From assembly GCF_021049265.1 (NCBI RefSeq), contig NZ_CP088018.1, forward strand, positions 682,001 to 746,000: a stretch of DNA of 64,000 nt, given 5' to 3'. The notes beneath the pieces were generated by a model. It was not told the origin of the DNA. It did not search any database and saw only the letters and a program-made list of their open reading frames with translations. A program made the position numbers and the translations under genes. Positions 1 to 8,447 of this stretch are shown here, one piece after another. Positions within the stretch are counted from its first letter, which is position 1. Every line of letters begins with the position of its first letter. This stretch comes from Ruania suaedae (lineage in GTDB: Bacteria > Actinomycetota > Actinomycetes > Actinomycetales > Beutenbergiaceae).

Positions 1-2
1 TG

Positions 3-749
3 GGCGGATCGGTGGCGGCCGACGGCTCGGCCAATCCCACCGGTTGGCGGCTGAACAGTCCGGCGCCGCCCGAGACGTGGGTGCGCCTGCCCGACTTCTC
101 CCTGCTGGGTCAGTTCTCGCTGCTGGGCTCCTTCGAGAAGATCAGCGCCGTGACCGTGGTGCTGCTGGTGTTCTCGCTGCTGCTCGCGGACTTCTTCGAC
201 ACCATGGGCACGATGGTGGCGGTGGGCAGCGAGGGGAAGCTGCTGGACTCGGAGGGCCACCCCTACGGCACGCGCCGCATCCTGGTGGTCGACTCCCTCG
301 CCGCCGTGGCCGGTGGCGCCGGGTCGGTCTCCTCCAACACCTCCTACATCGAGTCCGCTGCCGGCGTGGGCGATGGCGCGCGGACGGGCCTGGCCTCGGT
401 GGTGACCGGCGTGGCGTTCCTGCTCGCCACCTTCTTCGCGCCGGTGGTGGACATGGTCCCCTACGAGGCGGCCACGCCGGCACTGGTGGTGGTCGGGTTC
501 CTGATGATGACCCAGGTCGGCGGGATCGACTGGACCGACGCCGAGGTCGCTGTTCCCGCGTTCCTGACGATCGTGCTGATGCCGTTCACCTACTCGATCA
601 CCGCCGGGATGGGCGCAGGCTTCGTCACCTACGTGGTGATCAAGGTGGCCATGGGTAAGGCCCGCGCCGTGCACCCGTTGATGTGGGTGACGGCCGTGCT
701 GTTCGTCCTGTACTTCGTGCGGGGTCCGCTGCAGGAGCTGGCCGGCTAG
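3..749 (+). CDS. NCS2/AzgA-type purine permease, C-terminal part
   Basis: This is the C-terminal ~249 residues of a nucleobase:cation symporter of the NCS2/AzgA group, an inner-membrane importer of hypoxanthine, guanine or adenine. The frame is open to the left edge, so the start and first transmembrane helices lie outside the window. What can be seen: a helix followed by the motif FFDTMGTMVAVG, then the conserved stretch SSNTSYIESAAGVGDGARTG typical of AzgA proteins, then four or five further hydrophobic helices and a short tail ending in LQELAG. The exact purine cannot be read from this half. Family assignment is secure from the SNTSYIES motif. No partner gene is visible downstream. Confidence 0.9.
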   Translation, partial: GGSVAADGSANPTGWRLNSPAPPETWVRLPDFSLLGQFSLLGSFEKISAVTVVLLVFSLLLADFFDTMGTMVAVGSEGKLLDSEGHPYGTRRILVVDSLAAVAGGAGSVSSNTSYIESAAGVGDGARTGLASVVTGVAFLLATFFAPVVDMVPYEAATPALVVVGFLMMTQVGGIDWTDAEVAVPAFLTIVLMPFTYSITAGMGAGFVTYVVIKVAMGKARAVHPLMWVTAVLFVLYFVRGPLQELAG

Positions 750-848
750 CCAGTTGCTGTAGCGGCCTGGTGATCCGGGCCGGGACCGACGGATGTCAGA
801 CCCTGGCGAGAAGGTGGGGTCATGTCGTCGAGCGAGTCGGATCAGGGG

Positions 849-890
849 TTGTCAGGTTGCTCGCGCCCGCGTAGAATAGAACGCATGTTC
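849..890 (+). promoter_or_regulatory. Leaderless promoter with LexA (SOS) box for the HNH gene
   Basis: The -35 hexamer TTGTCA (849-854) and -10 hexamer TAGAAT (872-877) are spaced by 17 bp. Seven bases after the -10 comes ATG (885), so the transcript should begin at or next to the start codon. The perfect palindrome GAACGCATGTTC (879-890) lies across the predicted transcription start and the first codons. It matches the GAAC-N4-GTTC core of LexA boxes in Gram-positive bacteria and mycobacteria. Seen directly: both hexamers, spacing and palindrome. Inferred: LexA binding. Confidence 0.8.
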
Positions 891-2411
891 GACGACGACG
901 GTGAGAGGAGCGGTGTCGTGAGGCACTGCGCTCGCCTGATCGCCGCCCACCAGCGGTTGTCGCTCGCCGAGCAGCTCGCCGGCCAGCTTCCAGGCGGTGT
1001 TCTCGTGGACCGGCTGGACCTGCTCGATCTCACGGCGGTCGACGAGGCCACGTTGGTGGAGGTCGTCGCGGCGGCCCGTCGGGTCGAAGCGCATGTGCAG
1101 GAGGTCGCCCTGCGTGCGGCTGCGGAACTGGCTGAAAGGCCGGGGATGAACCCGGGGGAGCTGGCAGCGCGCACGGGCGGTCCGAGCGAGGTGGCGGGGG
1201 ACGAACTTGCGCTCCGCCTGTGCACCTCCGCACGCGCTGGCCACGGGATGGTGCGCCGCGGTCTGGCGCTGCAGCGCACGCTGGGGCGGACGGCGGACGC
1301 GCTCAGGTTGGGGCGGCTCGATCTGGCACGGGCTGCCGTGATCGCCGACGGTCTGGTCGAGGTGCCGTGGCAGGTGGCGATGGCGGTCGAGGACGCAGTG
1401 ATCGAGCGTGCGCCGCGGCGGACCGTGGCGCAGTTGCGTGCGGACGTGGCGAGAGCGCTGATTGCTGTCGACCCGGAGGAGGCAGAGGTCCGGGCCCAGG
1501 CACGCCGGGCCGATCGCCGGGTGAGCAGGCCGCAGGCCCTTCCCGACGGCGTCGCGTCCATGCGTCTCGAAGGCCCCGCTGCCGAGGTGCTCGCCCTGGA
1601 TGTGGCGCTGGAATCGTCGGCGAGGTCGGCGAAGGCTCACGGCGACCCACGCACGATGGATCAGCTGCGATTCGACGCGCTCACCGGTCTCGGATCGCGC
1701 GCGCTGGCCACGGGTGTCTTCGGGCCGGCGGACCGCGGCGGTTCGTCCTGGGCCGCCGAGACCGAGGCTACCGAGACCGACGCCGTCGAGGGGTCCTCGA
1801 CCGAGCGCGAAAGGGATGCCGGTGGGATGGCGCTGGGGGTCATCGGTGGTCGGCGAGCCGATATTCAGGTCGTGGTCACGCTGGACCAGCTGCTCGATGT
1901 CGAGGAGCGCGGCAGCCCTGACGGCGGTTCCCCAGCGTCACTCAGCCCGGAGGACGTCCCGACACTCACCGGGTACGGCCCGATCACACCGGCAGCGGCG
2001 CGAGCGGTTGCTGCCGGTGGCGTCTGGCGGCGGCTCGTCACCGATCCGGTGAGCCGGACCGTGGTCGACGTCGGGCACGCGCGATATCGACCGCCCGCTC
2101 GGATGGCCGAACTGGTTCGGGCCCGGGACGGCACCTGCGTCCGTCCTGGATGTGGCCATCGAGCGCGCTACTGTCAGCTCGATCACACGGTGGCCTTCGA
2201 TGCGGGTGGTCCGACGAGCGTGACCAATCTCGGTCCGCTCTGCGTACGCGACCATCTCCTCAAGACCCACGGCGATTTCGCCGTCACGCAGCCGGAGTCG
2301 GGGGTGTTCGAGTGGATCACGCCGACCGGGCACCGGTATCGGCGCGAACGGGACGGTGCCACCACCGGGGTGGGTATCGCGCGATCACCCGCGGGCGATC
2401 CGCCGTTCTGA
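885..2411 (+). CDS. DUF222 / HNH endonuclease (13E12-repeat family)
   Basis: Actinobacterial DUF222-HNH protein of 508 residues; these families are multicopy and their biological role is unsettled. The N-terminal two thirds are the helical DUF222 domain. The C-terminal part (roughly residues 400-465) is an HNH nuclease with zinc-binding CVRPGCG, the catalytic CQLDH and a later LCVRDH. An acidic low-complexity insert with repeated ATE-type residues lies near the middle. A longer frame opens at ATG 822, but ATG 885 is chosen because a consensus promoter puts the transcript start there. The LexA box over this start agrees with 13E12-type genes of Mycobacterium being SOS-controlled, so DNA damage induction is likely. 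Confidence 0.9.
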   Translation: MFDDDGERSGVVRHCARLIAAHQRLSLAEQLAGQLPGGVLVDRLDLLDLTAVDEATLVEVVAAARRVEAHVQEVALRAAAELAERPGMNPGELAARTGGPSEVAGDELALRLCTSARAGHGMVRRGLALQRTLGRTADALRLGRLDLARAAVIADGLVEVPWQVAMAVEDAVIERAPRRTVAQLRADVARALIAVDPEEAEVRAQARRADRRVSRPQALPDGVASMRLEGPAAEVLALDVALESSARSAKAHGDPRTMDQLRFDALTGLGSRALATGVFGPADRGGSSWAAETEATETDAVEGSSTERERDAGGMALGVIGGRRADIQVVVTLDQLLDVEERGSPDGGSPASLSPEDVPTLTGYGPITPAAARAVAAGGVWRRLVTDPVSRTVVDVGHARYRPPARMAELVRARDGTCVRPGCGHRARYCQLDHTVAFDAGGPTSVTNLGPLCVRDHLLKTHGDFAVTQPESGVFEWITPTGHRYRRERDGATTGVGIARSPAGDPPF

Positions 2412-2502
2412 CACTCTGCCTGCCTCTGCTTGTCGTCGTGCTCCTAGTTCCCGCTCGCCGGAGCGCTGCCAGATGAATCCCGCAGCCTTTACTTACCCAA
2501 AC

Positions 2503-2512
2503 TAACGAGTTA
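2503..2512. promoter_or_regulatory. Short inverted repeat TAAC-GA-GTTA before the MarR gene
   Basis: The palindrome TAACGAGTTA ends two bases before the MarR start codon at 2515. MarR repressors usually bind palindromes overlapping their own promoter, so this is a candidate autoregulatory operator. No ribosome binding site is visible upstream of 2515, which fits a leaderless message. Only the repeat is seen; its function is inference. Confidence 0.35.
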
Positions 2513-2514
2513 CG

Positions 2515-2967
2515 ATGGTTGCGATGGGCAACGAACGTGGGTGCGCTCCCCGGCCTCCCGGTGGCCTCGCCTCCCGACTGCGGACGACGCTGCTGCGGAC
2601 CTCCCGCAAATTGCGCGCCGAGCACGCCGGGCAGCTGTCCGAGGCGCACCGGTCCATGCTCGGGAACGTGGTCACGAACGGTCCGCTCACCCCGGGGGAG
2701 CTGGCGGCGCGCGAGCACGTCCAGCCGCCCTCGATGAGTCGGATGATCCGCACTCTCGAGGAGGCGGGACTCCTGGCCCGCACGACCCACCCCAGTGATG
2801 GCCGGCAGGTCCTTGTCACGGCCACGGACGCGGGCAGGGCCTACGTCCGGGAGACCCGCCGCCGCCGGGACGAGTGGCTCTCCCGCCGTCTTGCCGCCCT
2901 GACCCCAGCCGAACGGCAGATCCTGTCCGATGCCGAAGAGATCCTGAGGAGGATCACCACCCAGTGA
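2515..2967 (+). CDS. MarR-family transcriptional regulator
   Basis: Winged-helix repressor of 150 residues. The core runs from about residue 30 to 120: helix, LTPGELAAREHVQPPSMSRMIRTLEEAGLL recognition region (continuing into ARTTHPSDGRQVLVTATDAG, the beta-wing with the family DGRQ signature), then a dimerisation helix rich in Arg. Its stop codon overlaps the GTG of the following MFS gene (GTGA), so the two are translationally coupled. MarR-MFS pairs usually control export of a toxic or antimicrobial small molecule that is also the MarR ligand; the ligand here is unknown. ATG 2515 is used; ATG 2524 is also possible. Confidence 0.85.
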   Translation: MVAMGNERGCAPRPPGGLASRLRTTLLRTSRKLRAEHAGQLSEAHRSMLGNVVTNGPLTPGELAAREHVQPPSMSRMIRTLEEAGLLARTTHPSDGRQVLVTATDAGRAYVRETRRRRDEWLSRRLAALTPAERQILSDAEEILRRITTQ

Positions 2968-4418
2968 ACAGAATGTTCGCCTCGTTGCGCCTGTACAACT
3001 ACCGACTGTGGTTCGCAGGCGCCCTCGTGGCGAACGTCGGCACCTGGATGCAGCGCATCGCGCAGGACTGGCTCGTCCTCACCGAGCTCTCCGACGACTC
3101 CGGTACCGCCGTCGGTATCGTCACCGGACTTCAGTTCGTCCCATCGGTCCTCCTCACTCCCTACGCCGGTGTGCTCGCCGACCGGCTGGACAAGCGCACA
3201 CTGCTGCTGGTCACGCAGGGCGCGATGGGCGTGCTGGCGGCCGCTCTGGGTGCACTTGTGCTGAGCGGTCAGGCCGAGCTGTGGCACGTCTACGTTTTCG
3301 CCCTGCTGCTGGGGATCGCCAGCGCCTTCGACGTCCCGGCCCGGCAGACCTTCGTCGCCGAGCTGGTCCCCGTGGACGGGCTGCCGAACGCGGTCGCCCT
3401 CAACAGCGCCTCCTTCAACGCAGCCCGCATGATCGGCCCCGGGGTCGCCGGACTGCTGATCGCCGTGGTGGGGCCGGGATGGGTCTTCCTCATCAACGCG
3501 GCCTCCTTCGCGGCCACGATCGTGGCGATGCTCGCCATGCGCGCGAGCGACCTACGCCGCGTGCCCCGCACCCCTCGCGCACGGGGACAGCTGCGAGCCG
3601 GCTTCGCCTACGTGCGCCACCGCAGTGACATCGTCCTCATCATGATCGTGGTGTTCGTGGTCGGCGGAATCGGCCTGAACTTCCAGCTCACCTCGGCGGT
3701 GATGGCCAGGGTGGAGTTCGGTCGTGATGCCGGCGAGTACGGGATCCTCGGATCGATCCTCGCGGTGGGCTCGCTGGCCGGTGCGCTGATGGCGGCCCGC
3801 CGCAGACGCCCGCGCGTGCGGATGGTCATCCTGGCAGCCTTCGGCTACGCGGCCTCGGCGACGCTGCTGGCGCTCGCACCCACCTACGAGCTGTTCGCCC
3901 TCGCCTGTATCCCGGCCGGGTTCTGCTCGTTGACGATGCTCACCTCGGCGAACGCCGCCATCCAGATCAGCACCGACCCTGCCTTCCGAGGCCGGGTGAT
4001 GAGCCTGTACGTGGTGGTGCTCTTCGCGGGCAACCCGATCGGCTCGCCCCTGGTGGGATGGATCGCCGACGCCTGGGGACCGCGCTGGTCGATCGGGGTC
4101 GGTGCCATCGCCGCCTTCGTCGTCGCGGCCGCTGCCGCGGTCTGGGCGAGCCGGTCCTGGGACGTGGAGGTGCGGTACCGGATCGGTGCGCGCCCGCGCC
4201 TGCAGCTGACGAATGCCGGCGAACGAGCCGCCGCGGAGAGCATGAGCGTCAGCGCCACCGAACGCACCGGCGAGAGTGCCGACCAGGCCACCGACGAGAG
4301 CACCGACGAGGACGGCGCCGAGCCGTCGCCCGAGCAGCCCCCGCCGGACCGCACGGCGGCGCCCCGCAGCCGCTGGCCCCGGCGCCGCTCGGCCCGCCTC
4401 GGTCCGTACCGCCCCTGA
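2964..4418 (+). CDS. MFS exporter (MFS_3/EntS-like)
   Basis: Major facilitator protein of 484 residues with about twelve hydrophobic helices. It starts with the typical FASLRLYNYRLWFAGALVANVGTWMQRIAQDWLV of the MFS_3 group, which includes enterobactin and multidrug exporters. The motif-A region reads GVLADRLDKRTLL between helices 2 and 3. The start is GTG 2964, overlapping the MarR stop and preceded by GAGGAGGA at 2946-2953; the open frame extends further upstream but inside marR. The last ~75 residues are an unusual hydrophilic tail, rich in Thr/Glu/Asp and then Pro/Arg, probably cytoplasmic and disordered. Substrate is unknown; efflux is inferred from the family and the MarR partner. Confidence 0.85.
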   Translation: MNRMFASLRLYNYRLWFAGALVANVGTWMQRIAQDWLVLTELSDDSGTAVGIVTGLQFVPSVLLTPYAGVLADRLDKRTLLLVTQGAMGVLAAALGALVLSGQAELWHVYVFALLLGIASAFDVPARQTFVAELVPVDGLPNAVALNSASFNAARMIGPGVAGLLIAVVGPGWVFLINAASFAATIVAMLAMRASDLRRVPRTPRARGQLRAGFAYVRHRSDIVLIMIVVFVVGGIGLNFQLTSAVMARVEFGRDAGEYGILGSILAVGSLAGALMAARRRRPRVRMVILAAFGYAASATLLALAPTYELFALACIPAGFCSLTMLTSANAAIQISTDPAFRGRVMSLYVVVLFAGNPIGSPLVGWIADAWGPRWSIGVGAIAAFVVAAAAAVWASRSWDVEVRYRIGARPRLQLTNAGERAAAESMSVSATERTGESADQATDESTDEDGAEPSPEQPPPDRTAAPRSRWPRRRSARLGPYRP

Positions 4419-4469
4419 GCCATCGCGGCCGGGTGTGGCTGGTGGCCCCGGGGGAGTAGGGTGTGCGGT

Positions 4470-4572
4470 GACAAGCCCCCGGGGAGCGCGTAGGCGCTGA
4501 GAGTGTGGTCGGTACACCGGCCGCAGACCCGCGGAACCTGACCCGGTTCGCACCGGCGTAGGGAGTAGGGCA
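4470..4572 (+). promoter_or_regulatory. TPP riboswitch (thi-box)
   Basis: The leader contains the hallmark blocks of the thiamine pyrophosphate aptamer in order: CGGGGAGC (4480-4487), GCTGAGAG (4496-4503), a variable P3 arm, AGACCC (4525-4530), GGAACCTGA (4533-4541), a stem, and CCGGCGTAGGGAGT (4553-4566). It sits about 80 nt before ykoF. Known role: binding TPP lowers expression of thiamine synthesis or uptake genes. Whether it acts on transcription or on the ribosome binding site at 4642-4647 cannot be decided by eye. Confidence 0.95.
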
Positions 4573-4653
4573 GCACAGTGGCAGGCGCAGCGCACCCGTG
4601 CGCGGTGGTTGCCCACTGCGTCCTCCGGGGACCCATCGATGAAGGGACCCCTG

Positions 4654-5277
4654 ATGCCCGCGAGCGACACCCCGGCCCCCACCCCCGACGCCTACGGCGT
4701 CGGCGCCCGCTTCTCGTTGCACCCGATGACCGATCGCTTCGTGGAGGTGATCCTGGGGGCGCTCGACACCGCCGACTCCACCGGTCTCGATCTCACCACC
4801 GACGACGTATCCACCCACGTCCGCGGCCGGGAGGATCGCATCCTGGCCTACCTCACCGAGGCGATCGCCCACGCCGGCCGCACCGGTGTGCACACCGTCG
4901 CCCACGTGCTGCTCTCCCGGGGGTGCCCGGGCGAGGTCGCCTGCGAGATCGCCGACGGCGCAGCGTACGCCCCTCAGGTCCCCGCCCGACTGCCCGCCAC
5001 GGGCGTGCAGGCCAGCGCCCACTGGGCGCTCTACCCGCTGGACGACAGCCACGAGGCTGATCACATGGCCGGCATCTACGCCGCGATCGAGCACGCCCAG
5101 GACCTCGGCGTGTTCACCGGCTCCGAGCACTACGTCACCCGGCTCGACGGTGATCTGGCCGACGTGCTCGGCGCCGTCGCCGCCGGCTGGTTGCTCGTGG
5201 GGGAGAAGGTGCGGCACGTGACCACCCACGTCACCGTGTCCCTGAACTCCCCGACCGCCCAGGCAGGCGCCCGATGA
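4654..5277 (+). CDS. ykoF: YkoF-family thiamine/HMP-binding protein
   Basis: Protein of 207 residues with two tandem YkoF-type ferredoxin-like halves: one around residues 15-90 (GARFSLHPMTDRFVEVI) and one around 110-200 (ASAHWALYPLDDSHEADHM). Bacillus YkoF binds thiamine and its pyrimidine moiety (HMP) and belongs to an ECF transporter operon. No signal peptide is present, so it acts in the cytoplasm. ATG 4654 is chosen because AAGGGA lies six bases upstream; ATG 4609 and 4639 are in frame but lack a site. Its stop overlaps the ykoE ATG (ATGA). The TPP riboswitch upstream confirms the thiamine role. Confidence 0.9.
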   Translation: MPASDTPAPTPDAYGVGARFSLHPMTDRFVEVILGALDTADSTGLDLTTDDVSTHVRGREDRILAYLTEAIAHAGRTGVHTVAHVLLSRGCPGEVACEIADGAAYAPQVPARLPATGVQASAHWALYPLDDSHEADHMAGIYAAIEHAQDLGVFTGSEHYVTRLDGDLADVLGAVAAGWLLVGEKVRHVTTHVTVSLNSPTAQAGAR

Positions 5278-5930
5278 GCGCCCGCGGGGGCGGCCGCACG
5301 GCCGGACGGCGTCCGATCACGCTGCACGACCTCGTCCTGCTGGCGGTGCTGGCGGTGGTCTTCGGCTTCCTGTACTGGGCTCTGGTGCAGTTGTGGGGCT
5401 GGCTGCAGGTGGCCATGGGCCCGTTCGGAGACCTGGCGCAGAACGTGCTCGTCGGTGGCTGGATGGTGGTGGCGCCGCTCGCGATCTACATCGTCCGCAA
5501 ACCGGGAACGGGCATCGTGGTGGAGATCGTGGCCTCGATCGTCGAGGTGGTCTTCCTCGCCTCCCCGGTCGGGCCGATGCTGATCCTGGTCGGCTTCATC
5601 CAGGGTGCCGGCGCGGAGGTCGCCTTCGCGGCGACCCGCTATCGCCGGTACGGCTGGTGGGTCTTCATCGCCTCGGGGATCACTGCCGCACTGGCCAACC
5701 TGGCCCTCGGCATGGTCCGGTTCGGTTGGCTCGGGCAGGACTTCTTCGCCCTGCGGCTGGGCTTCCAGCTCGCCTCCGGCATCATCCTGTGCGGACTGCT
5801 CGCCAAGCTGATCGGCGATGCGCTGCTGCGCACCGGGGTGCTGGACAACTATGCGATCGGCCGGGCGGCGCGGGAGGCCGAGCACGCCACCCGCGCAGCC
5901 GCAGCCCAGTCCGGACCGGGCGACGCCTGA
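5274..5930 (+). CDS. ykoE: ECF transporter S component, YkoE family
   Basis: Integral membrane substrate-specificity subunit of 218 residues with about five to six helices, for example LHDLVLLAVLAVVFGFLYWAL at the start and the central PMLILVGFIQGAGAEVAFA. YkoE subunits capture thiamine precursors (HMP) and dock onto the T component and ATPases. The start overlaps the ykoF stop by four bases and ykoD begins two bases after its stop, so the operon is tightly coupled. The C-terminal ~25 residues are Ala-rich and hydrophilic. Confidence 0.9.
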   Translation: MSARGGGRTAGRRPITLHDLVLLAVLAVVFGFLYWALVQLWGWLQVAMGPFGDLAQNVLVGGWMVVAPLAIYIVRKPGTGIVVEIVASIVEVVFLASPVGPMLILVGFIQGAGAEVAFAATRYRRYGWWVFIASGITAALANLALGMVRFGWLGQDFFALRLGFQLASGIILCGLLAKLIGDALLRTGVLDNYAIGRAAREAEHATRAAAAQSGPGDA

Positions 5931-5931
5931 C

Positions 5932-7614
5932 GTGGTCGTGCACCTGCGCGGCGCCGGCATCCACTACCCCCGCGCCGAGGCCCCCGTGCTCACCGCGGTC
6001 GACCTGGACCTCGCGGCCGGCGAGCGGTTGCTCGTGCTGGGCCGGTCCGGGACCGGCAAGAGCTCGCTGCTGCGTGCGCTCGCCGGTGTGGTCCCCGGCA
6101 CGATCGAGGCGGATGTGACCGGCAGCTGGCAGGTGTGCGGCCACGACCCCCGGGTGACGCCGGTGCCGGAGCTGGCCATGCAGGTCGCGACCCTGACACA
6201 GGACCCGGCTGACCAGCTGTGCCTGCCCACTGTGATCGACGAGGTGGGCTTCGCGCTGGAGAACCGGGCCGTGCCGCCCGAGCAGATCCTCCCGCGGGTC
6301 CGTGCGGCCCTCGCTGCGGTCGGTGCCTCCCACCTGGCGGGCCGTCGTACCAGCGAGCTCTCCGGCGGCGAGGGCCAGCGCGTGGCCCTCGCCGCGGCGC
6401 TCGTGGCCGGGCCCGAGCTGATGCTCCTCGACGAGCCGACGGCGCTGCTCGACCCGGTCTCGGCGCGCGAGGTGGGAAGGCTGCTGTCGGACCTGCCCGG
6501 GGCGAGCCTGCTGATCGAGCACCGCCTCGACGAGCTGGGCGCCCTCCCGGAGCGCAGCCTCCTGCTGGGACCCGACGGAGCCGTGGCTGCGGTGGGGCCC
6601 ACTGCGGAGCTGCTTCTCGACGAGAACGTCGCCGGGACCGGGACCTGGGTGCCGGCAGGGGTGGAGGTGGCCCGCGCCCTGCGCCGCCTCACCGGCGCGA
6701 ACACCGCCGGGCAGGCGGCAATCACCGGAGCCTCGCTCGATACAGACCTGCCGGCGCTGGACGCCGCGCTGGCCTCCGCCTCCCACCGGCCCACCTCCCA
6801 CCGGCCCGCCCGGGAGCCGGGGCAGGTGCTGGTCACCGGCGACGGCGTCTCGGTCCGGCGCGGCGAGCGCGAGGTGGTCCGCGGGGTGGACCTGCAGGTG
6901 CGCGCCGGGACCATCACGGCCGTGCTGGGCACTAACGGTTCGGGCAAGAGCACCTTGCTGCTGGGCCTGGCCGGGCTGCTCCCGGCCACCGGCGTCCATG
7001 GCGCGGGAAGCGTCGGGATGGTCTTCCAGAACCCGGAGCACCAGTTCCTGGCGCGCTCGGCCTGGGCCGAGATCGAGCTCGGTCTGCGCGGCGACCCAGC
7101 GGCCGGGCCGAGCGCCGGTGAGGCCGATGGGCTCGAGGTGCTGCGCCGCTACGGCCTCGCCCACGTCGCCGAGCGCGATCCGTTCCGGCTCTCCGGCGGT
7201 CAGCAACGCCGACTCTCCCTGGCCGCGATGACGGCGATGGGCGACGACGTGCTCCTCGCCGACGAGCCCACCTTCGGCCAGGACCGGCGCACCACCCTCG
7301 CCGTCGCCGACCAGCTGCGCGGGATCGCCGAGCGCGGTGGCGCGGTCGTGCTGGTCAGTCATGACCTACGGCTGGTGGCCTCGCTCGCCGATCAGGTGCT
7401 GCTGCTCGACGGCGGCCGGCCCGTGGCCACCGGCCCCACCGCCGAGGTGCTCACCGACGCGGTGCTCGCGCGGGCAGGCCTGCGGCTGCCGCCGCTGCTG
7501 CAGGCGTGGGCCGGAGCCGGTGGGGATCCGCACCGCCTCCCGGTGATGTTGGACGCCCTCGACGAGCTGGCGCTCGAGGCGAGCGATGGCGGTGCCGTGG
7601 GGGTGGGCCCGTGA
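5932..7614 (+). CDS. ykoD: ECF transporter double ATPase (YkoD)
   Basis: Fusion of two ABC ATPase domains in 560 residues, supplying both energising subunits of the ECF complex. Domain 1 has Walker A GRSGTGKSS (around residue 40), signature LSGGEGQRVAL and Walker B LMLLDEPTALLD. Domain 2 has Walker A GTNGSGKST (around residue 340), signature LSGGQQRRLSL and VLLADEPTFGQD. A linker rich in Ala/His/Arg joins them. All catalytic motifs look intact. Start GTG 5932 lies two bases after the ykoE stop; the longer open frame to 5818 would run into ykoE. The stop overlaps the next GTG (GTGA). Confidence 0.92.
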   Translation: MVVHLRGAGIHYPRAEAPVLTAVDLDLAAGERLLVLGRSGTGKSSLLRALAGVVPGTIEADVTGSWQVCGHDPRVTPVPELAMQVATLTQDPADQLCLPTVIDEVGFALENRAVPPEQILPRVRAALAAVGASHLAGRRTSELSGGEGQRVALAAALVAGPELMLLDEPTALLDPVSAREVGRLLSDLPGASLLIEHRLDELGALPERSLLLGPDGAVAAVGPTAELLLDENVAGTGTWVPAGVEVARALRRLTGANTAGQAAITGASLDTDLPALDAALASASHRPTSHRPAREPGQVLVTGDGVSVRRGEREVVRGVDLQVRAGTITAVLGTNGSGKSTLLLGLAGLLPATGVHGAGSVGMVFQNPEHQFLARSAWAEIELGLRGDPAAGPSAGEADGLEVLRRYGLAHVAERDPFRLSGGQQRRLSLAAMTAMGDDVLLADEPTFGQDRRTTLAVADQLRGIAERGGAVVLVSHDLRLVASLADQVLLLDGGRPVATGPTAEVLTDAVLARAGLRLPPLLQAWAGAGGDPHRLPVMLDALDELALEASDGGAVGVGP

Positions 7615-8441
7615 CCACCCCTGCGTTCGGACGTCCTCTCCCGGTCGACTCGCTGCTGCACCGGCGCGACCCGACCGTGAAGCTGATCGTGGTGCTGGTG
7701 GTGTGTCTGGCGATCACCGCCGTGGTCGACCCCGCGACCCCGGCGGCGCTCTACCTGCTCGCCTGGCCCGCCGCGGTACTCGCTGGGAAGATCCCGGTGC
7801 GCACGCTGCTGCGCGCGCACGTACCGTTCGTCGCGTTCGCCCTCAGCCTGCTGATGGTCAACGCCGCCACGCGTGAGGGCGAGGTCGTCGCCCGGGTGCT
7901 CGCCGTCGACGTCACCGCCGAGGGGTTGCTGATCGGCGCCGGCCTGGCGATCCGCACCCTGCTGATCGGCGTGGTGTCGGTGACCTTCGTGCTCACCACC
8001 GACGGCGCGCGGCTGATGACCAGCCTGCACCAGCATCTGCGGCTGAGCGGGCGGTTCGCCTATGCCGTGCTCGCCGGCTACCGGTTGCTCGAGCAGCTTC
8101 CCGAGACCTGGCAGACGATCCGCTCGGCACAGGCCGCACGCGACCCCCGGCAGCGCACCCGGCCGGATTCCCGCAGAGGGCCCTCCGCTCGTCCCAGAGC
8201 CCTCGCGCACGCCGCCTTCGCGCTGCTGGTCACCTCGTTGCGACGCGGTGAGCGGATGTCGATCGCCCTCGAGACCCGGGGCCTGGGCGCCGGCCGGCGG
8301 ACGATCGCTGCGCCGTCGGACCTGCGCTGGGCCGACGGAGCGGTGGCCTTGGTGGCCCTGGGCACCACGGCCGCGGTGCTGCTCGTCTCCTGGCAGCTGG
8401 GCCTGTTGCGCGGACTCGGCGCACTGGGCGTGTTCGGCTGA
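7611..8441 (+). CDS. ykoC: ECF transporter T component (YkoC)
   Basis: Transmembrane coupling subunit of 276 residues with about five helices. It begins GRPLPVDSLLHRRDPTVKL, the standard N-terminus of CbiQ/EcfT proteins. The cytoplasmic coupling helices carry Ala-Arg-containing motifs (RSAQAARDPRQ and SIALETRGLGA), equivalent to the two EcfT A-R-G signatures that grip the ATPases. The start is GTG 7611, overlapping the ykoD stop by four bases. It completes an ykoFEDC operon, so the whole transporter is under the TPP riboswitch. Confidence 0.9.
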   Translation: MTTPAFGRPLPVDSLLHRRDPTVKLIVVLVVCLAITAVVDPATPAALYLLAWPAAVLAGKIPVRTLLRAHVPFVAFALSLLMVNAATREGEVVARVLAVDVTAEGLLIGAGLAIRTLLIGVVSVTFVLTTDGARLMTSLHQHLRLSGRFAYAVLAGYRLLEQLPETWQTIRSAQAARDPRQRTRPDSRRGPSARPRALAHAAFALLVTSLRRGERMSIALETRGLGAGRRTIAAPSDLRWADGAVALVALGTTAAVLLVSWQLGLLRGLGALGVFG

Positions 8442-8447
8442 GGCCCC

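Noticed and set aside
4474-4653. A separate small gene between the MFS exporter and ykoF
   Set aside because: The conserved TPP aptamer occupies this space; open frames across it are incidental.
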